Origin: G963677485 sp942492855
Lineage (GTDB): Bacteria; Armatimonadota; HRBIN16
Direction: 5' to 3'
DNA: 64,000 nt
Assembly (NCBI GenBank): GCA_942492855.1
Contig: OW818647.1
Location: forward strand, 4,650,001 to 4,714,000
In this document: in pieces, positions 34,718 through 43,162 of the stretch
Numbering within the stretch: the first letter of the stretch is position 1
Layout of the letters: the number at the start of each line of letters is the position of its first letter
Position numbers and translations under genes: made by a program
Notes under the pieces: model-generated
What the model saw: the letters and a program-made list of their open reading frames with translations, nothing else
What the model was told of the DNA's origin: nothing
The model's database searches: none

Positions 34718-37198
34718 TCAGTTCATAGATATCATGGGGATGTCTTGCCCCACGCTGTCAATGGGTTTTGTAAACAACACATGGCCATCAGAGCCCAGTT
34801 GGGCTACGATAGTGTCGTTCTCACGGAACCGGCCTAACAGCAGCTCTTCTGCGAGTGTGTCCTCAATGTAACGCTGCACCGCACGCCTGAGCGGGCGGGC
34901 ACCGAACTGCGGATCGAAGCCCTCTTTGGCCAACATCTCGCGAACCTCTTGAGTGACTTCCAGGTTGATACCCTGAGCACTCAACTGCTTGATCACGCGG
35001 TTGAGCAACAGGTCAACGATCTGCACGATCTCAGCCAGACTTAAGGTGTGGAAGACCACCACCTCATCGATGCGGTTGAGGAACTCAGGACGGAAGGTTC
35101 GTTTCAGCTCCTCCATCACACCATTCTTCATCTGCTCGTAGTCTTTCTCCGTGATGTTACCGTCGATCAGGCGCGAGGTGTCTATAAAGCTCATAGATTT
35201 CTCGCCGATGATCTGGCGGGCACCGAGGTTACTTGTCATGATGATGACGGTGTTCTTAAAGTCTATAACCCGGCCTTGGGAGTCGGTCAGACGTCCGTCT
35301 TCAATGATCTGCAACAGTATGCTGAACACATCTGGATGCGCCTTTTCGATCTCATCAAGCAGGATGACACTATATGGCTGCCTGCGGACCGCTTCGGTTA
35401 ACTGACCGCCGTCGTCATATCCAACATACCCTGGAGGGGCGCCTACCAGTCGGCTGACGGTAAACTTCTCCATGTATTCGCTCATGTCGATGCGAATCAT
35501 GTTGTTTTCGTTGTCGAACAGGAAGGAGGCCAGCACTCGTGCCAGCTCCGTCTTGCCAACGCCTGTGGGTCCCAGGAACATAAAGCTGCCCATCGGCCGT
35601 TTGGGGTCTTTCATGCCGCTGCGGGCACGCCTTACCGCTTTACTGACCGCGGTGACAGCCTCGGTTTGCCCAATGATGCGCTCATGGAGGTTTTCTTCCA
35701 TGTGGATGAGTTTGGTGACCTCCGTCTCAACCAGGCGAGCGACCGGAATACCTGTCCAGCTCTGAACGATATGAGCAACCTCATCTTCGCCCACCACTCG
35801 ACTCATGCTGATTCGAGCATCGTCCCACTTGGTCTCTTCTTCGTTCAGTTCCACCTGCACGGCACTCTTCTGAGACATGAGCGAATGGACGTTCGTATAG
35901 TCACCTTCCGCGTGGGCCTCTTCCAGGCGCTTTTCTATCTGAGCAAGCTGCAACTTGGCGTCACGCAAGGCTTTGGGCGGCAGCGTAAGCTGCAACCGCA
36001 CTCGTGAGCTCGCTTCATCAATCAAGTCAATGGCCTTGTCCGGCAGACACCGGTCAGGAATATACCGCTGTGCGAGGTTGACAGACGCCTTGATGGCATC
36101 GTCGCGTATCTCCACACCATGATGAGCCGCGTATTTGTCACGCAGGCCCTTGAGTATCTCGATGGCCTCTTCTTCCGTGGGCTCATTGACCTTCACGGGC
36201 TGGAATCGCCGCTCCAAAGCGGCATCTTTTTCGAAATACTTACGAAACTCATCCTGCGTCGTGGCCCCGATGCACTGCATTTCACCGCGCGCCAATGCCG
36301 GCTTCATGATGTTCGATGCATCAAGCGCACCCTCAGCACCACCAGCTCCGACTATGGTATGCAGCTCGTCGATAAACAGCACGATCTCGTGATTAGATTT
36401 GCGTACTTCTTCAATCACCTTCTTCATGCGCTCTTCGAACTCACCGCGGTATTTCGTGCCCGCGACCAGACTAGCCAGATCAAGAGCGATGATTCGCGTG
36501 TTACGAAGCTGCTCAGGCACATCGCCCAGAACGATCTTTTGGGCCAGTCCTTCGGCGATGGCAGTTTTGCCAACTCCGGGCTGCCCCAGTAGGACAGGGT
36601 TGTTCTTCGTTCGACGGGAGAGTATCTGAATTACACGTTCGATTTCGCCCTGACGTCCCACCACGGGGTCCAGCTTGTCTTCGCTGGCCATGTCGTTAAG
36701 GTCGCGTCCGAACTCATCAAGTGTCGGTGTTTTGGACTTTTGTTTGGCTCCGGGTTGTTTCGCATCTGCCTGTTGAGTGGCTACAACCTCTTTACGAGTT
36801 CGTTCCAGCTCCGCACCAAGGTGTTCAAGAACCCTGGCGGCGATGCCGTCACCTTCACGTATCAAAGCAAGCAGGAGGTGTTCGGTGCCTATGTATGTAT
36901 AGTTGAGTTTACGAGCTTCATCGTAAGCCAGATCAATCACGCGCCGGGCGCGAGGACTGAGCTGAGTTTCCTGGGAGTATCGATTCTCACCGCGCTGTAC
37001 CAGCTTTTCCACTTCAGCCCGGACACGGGCGAGTGGGATGTCCATGCGGTCAAGAATTCGGGCGGCTACACTGTCAGGCTCTTTCACTAACCCTAATAAC
37101 AGGTGCTCAGTGCCGACGTAGCTCTCGCCTAAACGATTGGCCTCTTCTTGGGCGAAGTAGACGGCGCGACGAGCTCGTTCCGTAAATCTCTGCCACAT
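34718..37198 (-). CDS. clpC: ClpC-type AAA+ unfoldase
   Basis: This 826-residue class I Clp ATPase has two N-terminal Clp repeats (residues about 1-145, YVGTEHLLLGL and YIGTEHLLLAL). The first AAA module has GQPGVGKTAIAEGL and LFIDELHT. A short UVR-like linker follows (about 415-450, LEEAHAEGDYTNVHSLMSQ). The second module has GPTGVGKTELARVL and ILLDEIEKAHPDV. The linker is shorter than the ClpB middle domain, which identifies ClpC. It feeds proteins into ClpP. No ctsR, mcsA or mcsB is adjacent, so it is outside the Gram-positive operon. A GGGCAAA-N7-TTTGCCC palindrome lies 20-40 nt upstream of the start. Confidence 0.95.
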   Translation of the reverse strand: MWQRFTERARRAVYFAQEEANRLGESYVGTEHLLLGLVKEPDSVAARILDRMDIPLARVRAEVEKLVQRGENRYSQETQLSPRARRVIDLAYDEARKLNYTYIGTEHLLLALIREGDGIAARVLEHLGAELERTRKEVVATQQADAKQPGAKQKSKTPTLDEFGRDLNDMASEDKLDPVVGRQGEIERVIQILSRRTKNNPVLLGQPGVGKTAIAEGLAQKIVLGDVPEQLRNTRIIALDLASLVAGTKYRGEFEERMKKVIEEVRKSNHEIVLFIDELHTIVGAGGAEGALDASNIMKPALARGEMQCIGATTQDEFRKYFEKDAALERRFQPVKVNEPTEEEAIEILKGLRDKYAAHHGVEIRDDAIKASVNLAQRYIPDRCLPDKAIDLIDEASSRVRLQLTLPPKALRDAKLQLAQIEKRLEEAHAEGDYTNVHSLMSQKSAVQVELNEEETKWDDARISMSRVVGEDEVAHIVQSWTGIPVARLVETEVTKLIHMEENLHERIIGQTEAVTAVSKAVRRARSGMKDPKRPMGSFMFLGPTGVGKTELARVLASFLFDNENNMIRIDMSEYMEKFTVSRLVGAPPGYVGYDDGGQLTEAVRRQPYSVILLDEIEKAHPDVFSILLQIIEDGRLTDSQGRVIDFKNTVIIMTSNLGARQIIGEKSMSFIDTSRLIDGNITEKDYEQMKNGVMEELKRTFRPEFLNRIDEVVVFHTLSLAEIVQIVDLLLNRVIKQLSAQGINLEVTQEVREMLAKEGFDPQFGARPLRRAVQRYIEDTLAEELLLGRFRENDTIVAQLGSDGHVLFTKPIDSVGQDIPMISMN

Positions 37199-37217
37199 AT
37201 GTTGGCCTCCTTCTTGC

Positions 37218-37238
37218 GGGCAAAAACGAGATTTGCCC
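37218..37238. promoter_or_regulatory. Perfect palindrome in the clpC leader
   Basis: GGGCAAA (37218-37224) and TTTGCCC (37232-37238) are separated by 7 nt. It ends just upstream of the clpC ribosome-binding site. It could be an operator or a leader hairpin that limits translation. It is neither a CtsR tandem repeat nor CIRCE. Confidence 0.5.
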
Positions 37239-37277
37239 TTCTATTTAAGGGTACCCCGATGACCGTCAGTTGTGCAA

Positions 37278-37299
37278 GCAGGCACCAGTAGGTGCCTGC
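37278..37299 (-). terminator. Hairpin after ilvE
   Basis: GCAGGCACC pairs with GGTGCCTGC around AGTA, 38 nt past the ilvE stop. No T-tract follows in the ilvE direction. Confidence 0.5.
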
Positions 37300-37336
37300 A
37301 TTTGACTATCTTCGGTTTCTATATATATGACGTCAC

Positions 37337-38206
37337 TTAAGCTGTTGGAGATACGGTGTGCTCCCTAAATGCCTGGATTAGTTTACCCGTCATCTCACCT
37401 GGCTTACCGTCACCAATCAAACGTTCATCGACCTCTACCAGCGGAATGACCTCGGCAGCCGTGCCGGTAAGGAACGCCTCATCGCAGATGTACACATCGT
37501 ATAGAGTCATCATCTGTTCCTTGACTTCGATACCCATTTGTCGGGCCAGCATCATGACTGTAGCTCGTGTGATACCTGCGAGTATCCCCGCTGATTCTGG
37601 CGGCGTGATCAGAACGCCGTCCTTCACGATGAAGATATTATCGCCGGTTGCTTCCGCGACATACCCTTCCACGTTCAGCATGATGCCTTCGCCCGCTCCC
37701 ACGCGGTTCGCTTCCATCTTGGCTTGTATATTGCCCACGTAACGGCCAAGCGACTTTATGCGGGGCTCAACACACTGTGATGGGATCACACGGGTACTGC
37801 ATGTGACGGCATTAAGGCCTGTCTCATATGCTGACTCGGGATAAAGTGCCAGGGTGGCGGTCGAGATCACCAGAGTGGGTTCTGTCTTCAGTTTCTTTGG
37901 ATCCAGGCCAAGAGATACCCCTCGTGACATAGAAACCCTGATGTAACAGTCTATCTCATTATTGACCTTAACAAGGTTATTGATGCGGTCAATGACTTCT
38001 TGCTCCGAGTAAGGTAAGGGGATGTTAAGAGCCACGGCGCTCCTGAACAACCTGGCGACATGCTGGTTGAGTTTGAATACCCTTCCACCATACGCCCGGA
38101 TGCCCTCAAATGCGCCGTCTCCGTACATAAAACCATGGTCGTAGATGTTTAGCGATGCTTGCTCTTCAGGCACTAGCTGCCCGTTCAAGTTAACGAATTG
38201 TCCCAT
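37337..38206 (-). CDS. ilvE: Branched-chain amino-acid aminotransferase
   Basis: This 289-residue fold-type IV PLP enzyme makes Leu, Ile and Val from their 2-keto acids. Landmarks are the N-terminal MGQFVNLNGQLVPEEQASLNIYDHGFMYGDGAFEGIRAY, the PLP-Lys region (KSLGRYVGNIQAKMEAN), EGYVAEATGDNIFIVKDGVL, GITRATVM and LTGTAAEVIPLVEVD. ATG 38206 has GGAGG 8 nt upstream; a longer frame from 38221 lacks one. The segment SLGRYVGNIQAK and the ETG-type end loop favour a branched-chain rather than a D-amino-acid enzyme. Confidence 0.9.
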   Translation of the reverse strand: MGQFVNLNGQLVPEEQASLNIYDHGFMYGDGAFEGIRAYGGRVFKLNQHVARLFRSAVALNIPLPYSEQEVIDRINNLVKVNNEIDCYIRVSMSRGVSLGLDPKKLKTEPTLVISTATLALYPESAYETGLNAVTCSTRVIPSQCVEPRIKSLGRYVGNIQAKMEANRVGAGEGIMLNVEGYVAEATGDNIFIVKDGVLITPPESAGILAGITRATVMMLARQMGIEVKEQMMTLYDVYICDEAFLTGTAAEVIPLVEVDERLIGDGKPGEMTGKLIQAFREHTVSPTA

Positions 38207-38326
38207 AACACTGGCCTCCATTCAGGTGCGTTATCTTGGTTCAGTATAGCACTCTAGCAGCACTATGTGCCAATACGACGCTTACCGCATATCGTTTAAC
38301 ACACCGACATAGACCGCTAGGAATAA

Positions 38327-38367
38327 CTAAGCCCAACTCAGGTGCCATGCACCTGAGTTGGGCTTAG
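38327..38367. repeat. Perfect 19-bp hairpin between ilvE and the LolA-like gene
   Basis: CTAAGCCCAACTCAGGTGC (38327-38345) pairs without a mismatch with 38349-38367 around the loop CAT. Both neighbours run leftward, so it is probably the terminator of the LolA-like gene upstream, but no T-tract follows on either strand. Confidence 0.8.
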
Positions 38368-38450
38368 AGCTACCTTAGGAAGCAGAAGTCGATTGGGCGA
38401 GACCTCTTGCCTAGAGGTCAAATACCGAATCATCAATCCCGGTATTCAAC

Positions 38451-39125
38451 TTATAGTCTTTGTAAGTGGTGAGTACCACCCAACTTGTTGTCTCTGTTGA
38501 TCGCTTCGGACAAACGCGGTACCCACACATTTTTGTCGAGTTCTACGGGATTTTTATATGTAAATATGCCGCGTATGGTGCCGTCACCTTCGTATTGAAT
38601 TCGCTTGGTGATCATCTTCCGGTCCATATCGATGTAGAGACGGTTACGGCGGTTATCGTTGGAGTTTACCCAATACATATCCCACACATCTACCTCTCCC
38701 TCTTTGGTCACATACTCAAACCTGGCCAATTTCATAAACGAAGGGGTGAGCAATCCAAGATCGAACATGCAGTTTCGCTTACCGGGGCTCTTGCCGATGT
38801 CTTCTCGGTCCTTAATCACACCCGCTCGAGCGAGCCGCTGGTTACCGTTCACTATGTAGCTGACAGACACAAATCCCACCTTTGAGCTGATACGCATCTT
38901 TAAGGGCTCTTTGTATTGTGCCTGCAGGTTTTGGATACGGTATGCATTAGCAAAGTCGCGGCTGATCTTTTCAAGTTCGCGTCGGTTGCCAGTGTTTTGC
39001 ACCATGGTCAGGCTGATGTCACGCAGTTTGGTCTGTACTGCATCCTTGATATCTGGTGCCGCCATGGTTACTAACGAAGTGGTAACCAATGCTCCCGTTA
39101 ATATTATTGACACTATCTTGTTCAT
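38451..39125 (-). CDS. Secreted LolA-fold-like protein (outer-membrane lipoprotein-sorting type)
   Basis: This 224-residue protein has a signal peptide (about residues 1-22, LVTMAAPDIKD). The mature part has an N-terminal helix and then repeated strand pairs with the pattern LQAQYKEPLKMRIS, DVWDMYWVNSNDNRRNRLYIDMDRKMITKRIQYEGDG and RGIFTYKNPVELDKNVWVPR. This spacing resembles the half-barrel LolA/DUF1571-type fold, which binds lipid groups. I base that on pattern only. It sits between ilvE and htpX with hairpins on both sides, so it is probably a single-gene unit. Confidence 0.55.
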   Translation of the reverse strand: MNKIVSIILTGALVTTSLVTMAAPDIKDAVQTKLRDISLTMVQNTGNRRELEKISRDFANAYRIQNLQAQYKEPLKMRISSKVGFVSVSYIVNGNQRLARAGVIKDREDIGKSPGKRNCMFDLGLLTPSFMKLARFEYVTKEGEVDVWDMYWVNSNDNRRNRLYIDMDRKMITKRIQYEGDGTIRGIFTYKNPVELDKNVWVPRLSEAINRDNKLGGTHHLQRL

Positions 39126-39147
39126 GTGTTATCCCCCGGACCTTGCG

Positions 39148-39187
39148 TTATGGCCCTCACCCCTTTAGATGCAGGCGAGGGCCATAA
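39148..39187 (-). terminator. Hairpin after htpX
   Basis: TTATGGCCCTC (39148-39158) pairs with GAGGGCCATAA (39177-39187), loop 18 nt, 30 nt past the htpX stop. No T-tract follows. Confidence 0.5.
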
Positions 39188-39216
39188 GGTTACACTCGTG
39201 CGTATTGCAGGATCAT

Positions 39217-40077
39217 CTACTGGTATAACGGATCCAGTGATGCCATTTCACGAAGCTTCATCACACGCTGTTTAGTGGTTGGATGTGTGCGGAAAAGACC
39301 AGCTATTCCGTCTGCCTTCAGCGGGTTCATGATGAACATGTGCGCCGTAGCCGGTTCACCGAAACCGACTCGCTGTCGTTGGGCCACTTGCTCAATCTTC
39401 ACCAGGGCGTTGGCTAATCCCATAGGGTCACCAGCCAGTTTCGCACCTGTTTCATCCGCGTAGAACTCACGCTGCCGACTGATGGCAAGTTGCACCATCG
39501 TCGCTGCGATAGGCGCCACTATGATTGCGAAGAGCAGTCCTAGCGGGTTGTTGTCATCGCGGTCGCGCCCAACCCCACCAAAAATCGCCGCCCATCGCGC
39601 CATGTGAGCGATCATCATCACAGCAGATGCCATACTGGCTACCACCGTCATCAGAAGGGTGTCGCGGTTTCGAATGTGAGCCAGTTCATGTGCGATGACA
39701 CCCTCGACTTCGCGACTGTCACATGCCTGCAGCAATCCCTGGGTCACCGCCACAGCGGCAAACTGAGGGCTGCGGCCTGTTGCGAAGGCATTCGGCTGCT
39801 GCTCCGGCAGTATATAGAGTTTTGGCATGGGGATGTCTGCACGTGAACAGAGCATCTCAACCTTTTGGTAAAGGTCGGGAGCATCAGATCGGCTGATAGG
39901 TTTTGCGCCATACATGCTCAGCACGATCTTGTCACTGTAGTAATAGCTAACCCAGTTTATCACCAAGCTAATGGTAAGCATGATGATCAGGCCGCTACGT
40001 CCACCAAACATATCGCCAAGGAAAAGCAGTATGGCGGTCATCACGACCATCAGCAGGCCAACTTGCAGAGTTTTCAA
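39217..40077 (-). CDS. htpX: Membrane zinc metalloprotease HtpX
   Basis: This 286-residue M48B protease has two N-terminal membrane segments (about residues 5-22 and 27-45), the zinc site HELAHIRNRD, two more membrane segments, and the third ligand in SRQREFYADETG. The best start is TTG 40077 (rather than a frame open to 40161): AAAGGAG lies 7 nt upstream, the length then matches HtpX, and the frame no longer overlaps xseB. HtpX degrades damaged inner-membrane proteins. The proteins at 15709 and 39217 are both M48, but only this one is polytopic. Confidence 0.95.
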   Translation of the reverse strand: MKTLQVGLLMVVMTAILLFLGDMFGGRSGLIIMLTISLVINWVSYYYSDKIVLSMYGAKPISRSDAPDLYQKVEMLCSRADIPMPKLYILPEQQPNAFATGRSPQFAAVAVTQGLLQACDSREVEGVIAHELAHIRNRDTLLMTVVASMASAVMMIAHMARWAAIFGGVGRDRDDNNPLGLLFAIIVAPIAATMVQLAISRQREFYADETGAKLAGDPMGLANALVKIEQVAQRQRVGFGEPATAHMFIMNPLKADGIAGLFRTHPTTKQRVMKLREMASLDPLYQ

Positions 40078-40117
40078 CTCGGGGCTCCTTTCTTCACGCC
40101 TGTAGTTGTCTTCTATA

Positions 40118-40414
40118 TTACATACTGTCCGAAAAGGGGTCCGCGTTGCCATCCGCATCAAAAAGCGGCTGTTCCTGTGCTAAAGGCTCTTCAGTCTCCC
40201 TCAATGCCTCAAGAGCTTTAGCAAGGTCGCCCTCGGCACCCTTCAACTTCGCCTTGCAGTAGGCAATCAAAACTGCCCCCCGCTTCACTCGGGTCGCCAG
40301 TTGGTCGACATCCACTTCAGAGCCTTCAATATCTTTGACGATCTGCTCCAGCTCTGCGTAAGCTTCCGCGTAACTCAACTCCGCTTCTGGTGCCGTATCA
40401 GTTTTCTTTCGCAT
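40118..40414 (-). CDS. xseB: Exodeoxyribonuclease VII small subunit
   Basis: This 98-residue protein has the small-subunit coiled-coil pattern (SYAEAYAELEQIVKDIEGSEVDVDQLATRVKRGAVLIAYCKAKLKGAEGD split over one helical hairpin). Its start overlaps the end of xseA by 17 nt, the usual order. It binds the large subunit to form the exonuclease that cuts single-stranded DNA to short oligonucleotides. The acidic C-terminal tail (DADGNADPFSDSM) is longer than usual. Confidence 0.92.
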   Translation of the reverse strand: MRKKTDTAPEAELSYAEAYAELEQIVKDIEGSEVDVDQLATRVKRGAVLIAYCKAKLKGAEGDLAKALEALRETEEPLAQEQPLFDADGNADPFSDSM

Positions 40415-41744
40415 GACTATCTACTTTCTGCGGTGTCTCTATTACACTGCTTATTTCACCGACGGCGAGGACCGTCCTTAATGTGGTGCCGGAGGAAACT
40501 TGATCCGCTTGCTTCACCACAGCGCCATTCGCATAGGTGATGCTAAAGCCCCGTTTGAGAATATTCACTGGATCGGCGATCTTAAGGGTGGTGTCCCATT
40601 GGGCTATCTGCTGCTTCTGTTGTTTCAATACGGCGGTGCTATTGTTGCTCAGTGCTGTACTGATTGTCCGCAGGTGGTAGTGGTGATCGCGCAGCTTGCC
40701 TTCGCTGGCGCGCCGCAGCTCCGATGCGTCTCTGGCCAGCAAGTGGCTCTTGTGTATCAGCATCGTCCGCGAGGCGTTCACTATGCGCTGAGCACATACC
40801 TCAAGGCGATCATGTTCACCTTCCATTCTAGCGCAGCTTATCCGTTCCAGCCTGTCTGCCACATCATGCAACCCGTCCACGAACTGCTCAGCTCTACGCA
40901 CGATGATGTCCGCGGCATCTGTAGGTGTCTTTGCCCGCTGTGCCGCCACCAGGTCAAGCACCGTGTTGTCGCGTTCATGGCCGATACCGCTGATCACAGG
41001 TATCCGGCAGCACGCCACCATGCGGGCTAACAGCTCATCATCAAATCCGCTCAGATCCGAGACAGCTCCACCCCCACGCACGATGACTAGACAGTCAAAT
41101 TCATCAAAACGGCGCTGCAGCGTGCGAAACGCTGATTCAAATGAGGGGCGAACGTCGGCTCCTTGGAGAGTAACTGGGAATAGCTCCACAGTGAACCACG
41201 CATGGCTCATGCGCTGTTTGAGGTGCTTAATGAAGTCCTGATACCCCGCCGCCTGTTCTGACGAGAACACAGCAATACGGTGAAATACCAGAGGAGCCTC
41301 CACCTGACGATTTCTGTCGAGCAGATCACCCTCTCGCAAGCGTTCAATTACTTCCTGACGCCTTCTGGCAATCTCCCCCATGCTGTATGTGGGGTCGATC
41401 TGAAGTATCGACAACGAAAATCCGTACTTTTCATGGAATGTAGGGCGGGCCAACATCAATATACTCATACCTGAGCTTAACGGTTGCCCGGTTATCTGCT
41501 CGAATGGGGTGATGACCGATGCTACTTGCGATGACCAGATGCTGGCGGAACACTTTGCAGGCTGGTCGTTATCTTTCTGCGCATCCACTAATTGAAGGTA
41601 GTAATGCCCCCTGCGTTCTTGAATCTGACTGATCTCAGCCCTGACCCACAATGCTTCAGGAAATCCGTCACGAATTGTCTTTTTCACAAGAGCCAGACAC
41701 TCTTCGAGACCTATCCCAATTGATTCCATATGCTCCCTGTCCAT
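40398..41744 (-). CDS. xseA: Exodeoxyribonuclease VII large subunit
   Basis: This 448-residue protein begins with an OB-fold (ALWVRAEISQIQERRGHYYLQLVDA, residues about 32-56), followed by the ExoVII domain. Its catalytic region has VIVRGGGAVSDLSGFDDE and SGIGHERDNTVLDLVAAQRAKTPTDAAD, with a coiled coil after it. The order and 17-nt overlap with xseB are normal. Family members cut single-stranded DNA from both ends during repair. Confidence 0.96.
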   Translation of the reverse strand: MDREHMESIGIGLEECLALVKKTIRDGFPEALWVRAEISQIQERRGHYYLQLVDAQKDNDQPAKCSASIWSSQVASVITPFEQITGQPLSSGMSILMLARPTFHEKYGFSLSILQIDPTYSMGEIARRRQEVIERLREGDLLDRNRQVEAPLVFHRIAVFSSEQAAGYQDFIKHLKQRMSHAWFTVELFPVTLQGADVRPSFESAFRTLQRRFDEFDCLVIVRGGGAVSDLSGFDDELLARMVACCRIPVISGIGHERDNTVLDLVAAQRAKTPTDAADIIVRRAEQFVDGLHDVADRLERISCARMEGEHDRLEVCAQRIVNASRTMLIHKSHLLARDASELRRASEGKLRDHHYHLRTISTALSNNSTAVLKQQKQQIAQWDTTLKIADPVNILKRGFSITYANGAVVKQADQVSSGTTLRTVLAVGEISSVIETPQKVDSHAKEN

Positions 41745-41765
41745 GTATCACCTTACGAATCTAAA

Positions 41766-41800
41766 CGCGTCCTATCGGCTTAGTATACCAATAGGACGCG
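41766..41800 (-). terminator. Hairpin after the NYN-domain gene
   Basis: CGCGTCCTAT (41766-41775) pairs with ATAGGACGCG (41791-41800), loop 15 nt, 26 nt past the NYN gene stop. TTTAGATT follows, a weak T-tract. Confidence 0.5.
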
Positions 41801-41825
41801 GGTGATATGCCAATTTGATGATTGG

Positions 41826-42341
41826 TTAGCGAACCACTTCTCGCTTAACTTCTTCATCGCCAAGGTCGATGAACTCATCAGCTTGTCGTCGCAACTCATC
41901 GGCGATCATCGGAGAAGCTGTCTTCAGGGTGCTGACAACAGCAACTCGAACGCCCTTCATCTGGACGGCCTCAACTAGTCTTCGGAAATCGCCATCTCCG
42001 CTGAACAACACAACACGATCTACATTATCTGAAATGAGGAGCATGTCTATTGCCAGTTCGATGTCCATATTTCCCTTGGTTTCGTACTGAACTGTGGTGG
42101 GGTTATAGTACCTTTTCTGCGGCTTCGTCACGACCGAATAGCCGTTGTACTGCAAGTAATCCAGGAAGCTCAGCATCGGATCGAATTCACCCTCACGCCG
42201 AGATGCGTAGTAGAATGCACGCAAGAGTCGGCCAGTGCGAGTAAAATAGCGAAGCAGCTTTCCAAAGTCAACATCCCAACCCAACTGTTGCATAGTATAT
42301 GTCAGGTTCGGCCCGTCAATAAATAGCGCGATCTTTTCCAT
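41826..42341 (-). CDS. NYN-domain protein, LabA/DUF88-like
   Basis: This 171-residue protein is a PIN-like NYN domain. The acidic active-site positions are present: FIDGPNL near the start, MDIELAIDMLL and FSGDGDFRRLVEAVQ. NYN proteins are predicted metal-dependent RNases. The gene has its own leader and a following hairpin. The substrate is unknown; cyanobacterial LabA proteins act in clock output, a role that cannot be assumed here. Confidence 0.88.
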   Translation of the reverse strand: MEKIALFIDGPNLTYTMQQLGWDVDFGKLLRYFTRTGRLLRAFYYASRREGEFDPMLSFLDYLQYNGYSVVTKPQKRYYNPTTVQYETKGNMDIELAIDMLLISDNVDRVVLFSGDGDFRRLVEAVQMKGVRVAVVSTLKTASPMIADELRRQADEFIDLGDEEVKREVVR

Positions 42342-42418
42342 GGCTTAATGCCCTGCCTTTTGTTTAGTCGAATCGCCTCAGCACCAGTTACACATGGCAC
42401 TAAGGATCATACATGCGT

Positions 42419-43162
42419 CTAGCGAACTACGTAGTAGTCTTCGTCCATCGGCAGTGATGCCAACACATCCTTAGCATTCAACCGATCATGAACAGGTTCA
42501 TCGCTGATAATTTTACCGTCTCTGAAAACAACTCTCCTTTTTGCATGCATTGAAATGTCGATATCGTGTGTTACTAATACGATTGTCTTGCCTGCGTCAT
42601 TTAGCTCTTGGAATAACTGCATGATTTCCTCACCGTTACGACTGTCCAGATTGCCGGTTGGCTCATCGGCTAGAATCACGGGAGGGTCGTTGACCAAAGC
42701 CCTGGCGATTGCCACTCTCTGTTGTTGGCCACCAGAGAGCTCATTGGAATGATGATCTTTACGATCAAGCAGTCCTACTTTCGTCAAGGCATTCATTGCA
42801 CTCTGATGCCTGTGCTTGCTGTTCGGGTCGTACATCAACGGCAGTTCCACATTCTTCAATGCCGTTGTCCGTGGTAAAAGACTGAACTGCTGAAACACAA
42901 ACCCCAGGGTTCGGTTACGCAGACTTGCTAGTTCATCGTCATTCAATGTACTGATGTCAATTCCGTTGAGTGAGTAGTCGCCTTGATCGGGTGTATCCAA
43001 GCAGCCAACCATGTTCATGAACGTTGATTTGCCGGATCCTGATGGCCCCATGATTGCCAAAAACTCTCCCTGCTCTACCTCCAATGTCACTCCGCGTAAA
43101 GCATGTACAACCGTCTCACCCATCTGGTAGGTTTTATGGACACCTTTCATCTCAATGAGCAT
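42419..43162 (-). CDS. ABC transporter ATP-binding protein, MacB/LolD-like
   Basis: This 247-residue ATPase has Walker A GPSGSGKST, signature LSGGQQQRVAIARAL, Walker B VILADEPTGNLDS and the switch His in VTHD. The sequence is of the MacB/LolD/FtsE branch, which normally pairs with an FtsX/MacB permease. No permease gene is adjacent. GGAG lies 10 nt upstream of the ATG, and the start overlaps metX by 11 nt. A C-terminal extension of about 30 residues (HDRLNAKDVLASLPMDEDYYVVR) follows the domain. Its presence in a methionine operon without a permease is unusual. Confidence 0.9.
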   Translation of the reverse strand: MLIEMKGVHKTYQMGETVVHALRGVTLEVEQGEFLAIMGPSGSGKSTFMNMVGCLDTPDQGDYSLNGIDISTLNDDELASLRNRTLGFVFQQFSLLPRTTALKNVELPLMYDPNSKHRHQSAMNALTKVGLLDRKDHHSNELSGGQQQRVAIARALVNDPPVILADEPTGNLDSRNGEEIMQLFQELNDAGKTIVLVTHDIDISMHAKRRVVFRDGKIISDEPVHDRLNAKDVLASLPMDEDYYVVR

